A stretch of DNA of 64,000 nt from contig CM055609.1 of NCBI GenBank assembly GCA_029379385.1, forward strand, positions 9,796,001 to 9,860,000, given 5' to 3'. Shown here piece by piece: positions 59,887 to 64,000 of this stretch (positions are counted from its first letter, which is position 1; each line of letters opens with the position of its first letter). The position numbers were made by a program, and so were the translations under genes. The notes under the pieces were generated by a model. That model was given only the letters and a program-made list of their open reading frames with translations. It was not told where the DNA came from and ran no database searches. The DNA is from Quillaja saponaria. Its lineage: Eukaryota; Streptophyta; Magnoliopsida; Fabales; Quillajaceae.

Positions 59887-62800
59887 TGGATTGAAGCATC
59901 TTACGGATTTGCCCTTCCTCAAACTGCAAAATCATAATGGCTTGACTCTCGCCAGGAGAATTTAGTCTGCACTGTGGATATGTACAAATAGCTTAAGAGC
60001 AAAAAGAGAATCCCACAACAAAATTACTAATGCCATTTCACTAAAATACTTACATCATCTGCAACTTAAGTAAAAAACTCTGCCAGGGGCATATCCTGCT
60101 GGTCCTAAGCCCGAATAAAAGAGGAGAGTCGTAATAAGTTGACAGCCAATGTAAAACTAGTTTTGTTCTATGAGATAAATCATACTAAATATTCATTGGA
60201 GTGTCACCCTCTTAGTCACGCATTGTATCGAACTTTGGTGTACTGAAAAGTGATAGCCGATCTTAACTAGTTTGAGATTTAAGACTTATTTGAGTTGAGT
60301 GTCTATAGACTGTAATATAAGTAAAAATTGGGACTTGGTTAAACGAATTTATAATTACTAGAGGCAAAATAGATAAAATGTTATTCCATGTCATTATTGT
60401 TGTTGTTACTCGTCGTTTTGATACTAAATGTTAGTAATATATAGTCCCATCATCACGAATTTAAAGGAAGTTTAATAAATTAGTCCCATAATCTAGCTGA
60501 CAATTACAACTACAAAAGAGATGTTATTAATATTCTGTGTAAAACTAGAACTAAGTATTAAGGTGTGCAAATAGAATTAGTCAAATTTTAGAAATACCTA
60601 ACATTGATATCAATCTATGGTCCAAAACCAAATCCCGAAAGCCTGGCTAAAATTTGGCTTTACCATGTTTACAGCCTAGACTACAAATAGTTAAATGGAA
60701 AATAGCTCTTGAAGATATGAATTAGGTAATAATTTCTTGCAATTCATAATTTCAATTCAACTAAAAAGGAACTCCCCCACAGAATTACATATTCTTAAAT
60801 CTTAACCCTTCCTTGTGGGATGGTATAATCACGTTCACATACCCCGTTCAAGGAACTAAAATTCGTTTCGTTTCCACCGAAATAGGAAAGTCGTTTCTGT
60901 TTCCACAATGATGGAAGCGAAACACCCCCCTCAAGAAAATCGTTTCCAAAGGGAAGGTGCAATTTTTCACTTGAAATTGAATGATTTCAGTAAAAATTGA
61001 TAGAAACAACATAAATTTCTTGTTTTATGTAGTTTTTTTTTTTTTTTTACTTAAATGACATATAATATTTTTTGTATATTATATAAGCTTCCTAAGCATT
61101 CCTAATGTCAGGACTAGATGAGATTGCAATTTGATCTTTTTTTTCATTTTGTATGTCTATGTTATAAACTTTACTTTGTTATGTATTTATGAGCATTCTA
61201 TGTATTAAATAAATTATATTTGAAACTTAAAATTACTATAATATATGTGTTATAATATGTTTTCAAGTGTTTCCAAATAATTTATAGTTTTCATGCCGTT
61301 TCACGAATCGTAGCCATAACTTGTAAAGAAGGAGTCACGTAAGGAGAGAGTCTTCTTACTCTTGTTAGGCTCTCAACATAAAACACAGTTGACCATCTAA
61401 TCCCTGCTACCTGTAGGTAAGGTTAAACAAAGAATTCTGACATCAACAGAATGACAAACAAGTTTGAGTCGATGGAGTTAGAGAAAATGTGGGAAAAGAA
61501 AATTTGAGGAAAGAAACTAAGAGAGCTCAAGGAATGCCTTGTACCTTAAATAAGAAGGCAATAACACACAGCGGAAACCAAGTCCCAGGACCACTGCAAA
61601 CTATTTGAGTGATGTGAAAGCTTCATTAAAAACCTATACAAAATAATGTTGAAAAACTGAAACCCAAAGTCAAAAATTTTAAAACAGATAGAATGACTGA
61701 AACAATATCACTTGGGGTCTATTATTTATCATTAGCCAAAGTGCACGAGCAGTAGCAAGTGAAGTTGTCCAAACGTAAGTAAGATATGACTGAACAACTT
61801 TTCTACTTAGGTAGATCTGCATGTGTTGTGCAGTAGTCTACTTTAGAAACCATTACAGAAATATATTTTATCTATCAATCAGCAATATTCAACTAAACAT
61901 AAAATGGAGAAGCATCCAACACAGCTAGGCTAAGTTTAGGTGGTAAGAGAGGGTGTGGTTTGGGTAAAAGTTTAGATTTGACCATTGTGGAAAGAAAAAG
62001 AGAAAGAGAGAGAGAGAGAGAGAACTATCTTCCCTCTAACTCAATTTTAACCTTAGTCTCTTCCCCTTTTTCCAACCTTACTTTAAGTTAAGAAGAAGAA
62101 CATGTTAATAAAATCCTGAAAATGTTCTCAGAGCTTGGAACGTTGATGAACATTCTTATGAATTCAATTCAATTATGCAAATCCGGTAGGAGCTGAAAAT
62201 TCACTAATGGTATGAGTGATGGTCAGAATCAAATATGAAATTATTAACCAGAGGATTCACATACTCCTTCCTTTCCATCTTTTAGGCCCTATTTTACTCT
62301 CAAGAATGTCCCAAAATTATGTGTCCATTTTTGAAAATTACTTTCTTAGGTGTTTCAGTTAAGGAATATTTCAATAAAATAATGAGCCTCCTTGCACTTT
62401 GTGCACAGCCAAATAGGACTAATAAAATGGAAAGGAGCAACTACAAGTAACAAAATTCAGGCTAGAGTAAGAGGTCGCGGCCATTTAATAAGATGTAGAC
62501 CACGTTTTAAAGTATCTCAGGGATCCATGGCTCCTCATTATGATTTTTTACAGATATCAAAGGAGACAATAAGCTCCAAACTGGTTGATTCTTCCAAAAT
62601 TACAAAACTCCTTTAAAATGAGCTCAATTATAATTTTCACTAACAACATAAGAAGTTAAGAAACCGGAGCATGCTGGCATTATCATTTGTAAGTCCTTAT
62701 CACAAGGCATTAACCCAAGCCCTTCATGGCGAAACAGTGTTTAAAATTGAATGAAAATCCATATAATCTGGGTCAATCTTCTAAAGATTGAGGGGAGTTT

Positions 62801-63343
62801 TAGTTTATCCTACAGAAAATATATGATCAATCATTCTTTTCGGCAGTGAATACTTAAGGAGGTAATTGACTGCAATCAAAGGAAGGAATAAGAAGAAATG
62901 CTCCAATGACATAAAATTTGACAAGCGATAATGCAAGTTAGACGAAAATCAAAACGCAAGTCCAATGCTATCTACCTCATCTTGTAAGGACATGTCCAAC
63001 ATGCAGGCCTTTTGGAGACTCGTATCATTGGTAGCAGCAGCAATAATAGCATCTAGGTGTAAACCTGTTCATTCACAGTTTAGACAACAGATTAAGCATC
63101 TTAGCTGTGGAACAGGTCACAGGAATAATAAAGTCAATGTTTTAAAGGATTTTTAACACTAACAATGTATCATCTTCCTCTATCAATTTTTTAACAGCAG
63201 CAATTTTTGATAGAATGGGAATTAAGTTACATCCAAAAACTAAGTTGAACTTACAATAATAATAGTACCAAAAATATGAGGTGGTCTATAACGTATTTGC
63301 AGACAACAGTAATTACAAATGTAAACTTACTCGTTGAAGACAT
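59887..63343 (-). CDS. Unrecognised spliced gene with one in-frame stop (partial model)
   Basis: Minus-strand exons with good splice signals: 63343-63331 (ATG TCT TCA ACG A), 63064-62976, 60104-60054 and 59971-59887. Phases match: A+GT gives Ser, then LHLDAIIAAATNDTSLQK and ACMLDMSLQDE end at phase 0; the third exon reads DQQDMPLAEFFT, stop, VADD; the fourth reads CRLNSPGESQAIMILQFEEG then QIRKMLQS. The acidic, helical character and the continuous sense across four exons argue for a real gene. I do not recognise the family and give no function. The stop is TAA at 60066-60068, codon 47 of the model. Either the gene is broken, an exon boundary is wrong, intermediate exons are missing between 62976 and 60104, or alternative transcripts exist. 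Further 3' exons are expected below 59880. Confidence 0.5.
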
Positions 63344-63877
63344 GATGAAGGAATGACAGTCATTTCCCTCCTTATCATAAGTTATTACCGAAACCCACAT
63401 TTATGCCAGCTAACAAAAAAAAAATTGAGAGGGAAAGAAAGAAAGAATTTCGAACTCCAAAGTAAGGTAGCTTTGAAGAAGGTTGAAAATTCTGCTAAAT
63501 GCAGATAAAGACATATATCAAAAAACCACATCGAGCTAAGAAGAAATTTCCTTCCATAAAAACGAATAAAAGATTATCACTTTTCTGATATCCACAGTTT
63601 CAAAAGATAAATTTTGTTTTTCCTAAAAACACATATGATAAACGCATACGGACACAATCAACAACATGCCCACAAATGCGCCCAGCCTCCCACTAAATTA
63701 TAGCTCACAAAAATCAAATGGGTTATAGAAAAAAAAAATATATATAAAGGGCTCAAATTCACATTACCATCGTCATAAAGTAATCAGGTGCTAAATCATA
63801 GAAATTCAGAATACATTATACTGTAAATCAATTTCCAATCAGCGAAAGGGAAAGGGAGAAGAAAATGCATTACTTAC

Positions 63878-64000
63878 CTAGAAAGTAAGAGTCAATGTTT
63901 TCTCCAGTTGAATCTTGGGAAGAAGGAATTGGAGAAAATGAGACCAAAATAATAGAAATGTGAACATTTTGGAAACGAAAAAGGGAAAAGAAAAAAGAAG
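63878..64000 (-). other. Probable 5' UTR exon of the minus-strand gene
   Basis: On the minus strand the sequence runs to a donor, CTAG/GTAAGT, at 63878/63877. Upstream it is CT-rich as in a leader. It contains an ATG near the upstream side whose frame ends after about 31 codons at the TAG next to the donor, so it would act as an upstream ORF. It may extend beyond the window. Confidence 0.5.

Noticed and set aside
60790..61320. Possible transposon with GTTTCC/GAAAC motifs at both sides
   Set aside because: The inverted motifs are short and I could not find matching ends or a target duplication.
1..64000. tRNA genes, rRNA and CRISPR arrays
   Set aside because: No convincing tRNA fold, rRNA segment or regularly spaced repeat array was seen. 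The single box B-like sites lack a tRNA context, and the genome is eukaryotic.

Overview
This is a nuclear window from a flowering plant, most likely a eudicot. The genes have many short exons with GT..AG introns, the intergenic DNA is very AT-rich, and the degraded insertions are plant types (copia-like, hAT and Mutator-like elements and a LINE). All protein families recognised are plant families. I cannot name the species. Exon coordinates were read by hand from splice signals, phase and recalled family sequence; no search was run.

Layout: (1) 18-1426 (+) is the 3' part of a pterin-4a-carbinolamine dehydratase gene cut by the window edge. (2) 4138-5274 (-) is a single-exon, membrane-anchored SAM methyltransferase-like gene. 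(3) 6328-9458 (-) is the proteasome lid subunit RPN12, complete in six exons. (4) 10855-15874 (+) is a PDCD5 homologue in seven coding exons, divergent from RPN12, carrying a non-autonomous hAT element with a perfect 8-bp target duplication in intron 5. (5) 17696-22169 (+) is a two-pore K+ channel of the TPK family. (6) 22170-30878 is gene-poor, with a LINE relic and a short LTR element. (7) 30879-32250 (+) is a group IIc WRKY factor of the WRKY28/8/71 clade. (8) 32251-38040 is AT-rich intergenic DNA with MITE-like and SINE-like elements. (9) 38362-46744 (+) is a Reduced Wall Acetylation (RWA) gene in 16 coding exons, with a miniature LTR element in one intron. (10) 46745-56886 holds repeats, including two inverted copies of a gypsy-like LTR. 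(11) 56887-58584 (+) is a purine permease whose otherwise open frame carries one TGA. (12) 59887-64000 (-) is a spliced gene I do not recognise, also with one in-frame stop in the model.

These genes do not form one pathway. What links them is position: from memory, the methyltransferase, carbinolamine dehydratase, PDCD5, WRKY71 and RWA4 genes lie close together on Arabidopsis chromosome 1, and RWA1, WRKY8 and TPK2 on chromosome 5. The window therefore looks like a conserved ancestral block, of which the two Arabidopsis segments would be duplicated, thinned copies.

I saw no obviously new multi-gene system. The observations most worth checking are the two genes with single in-frame stops, the inverted LTR pair, the precisely bounded insertions in introns, and the triplicated 150-bp unit in the TPK intron.
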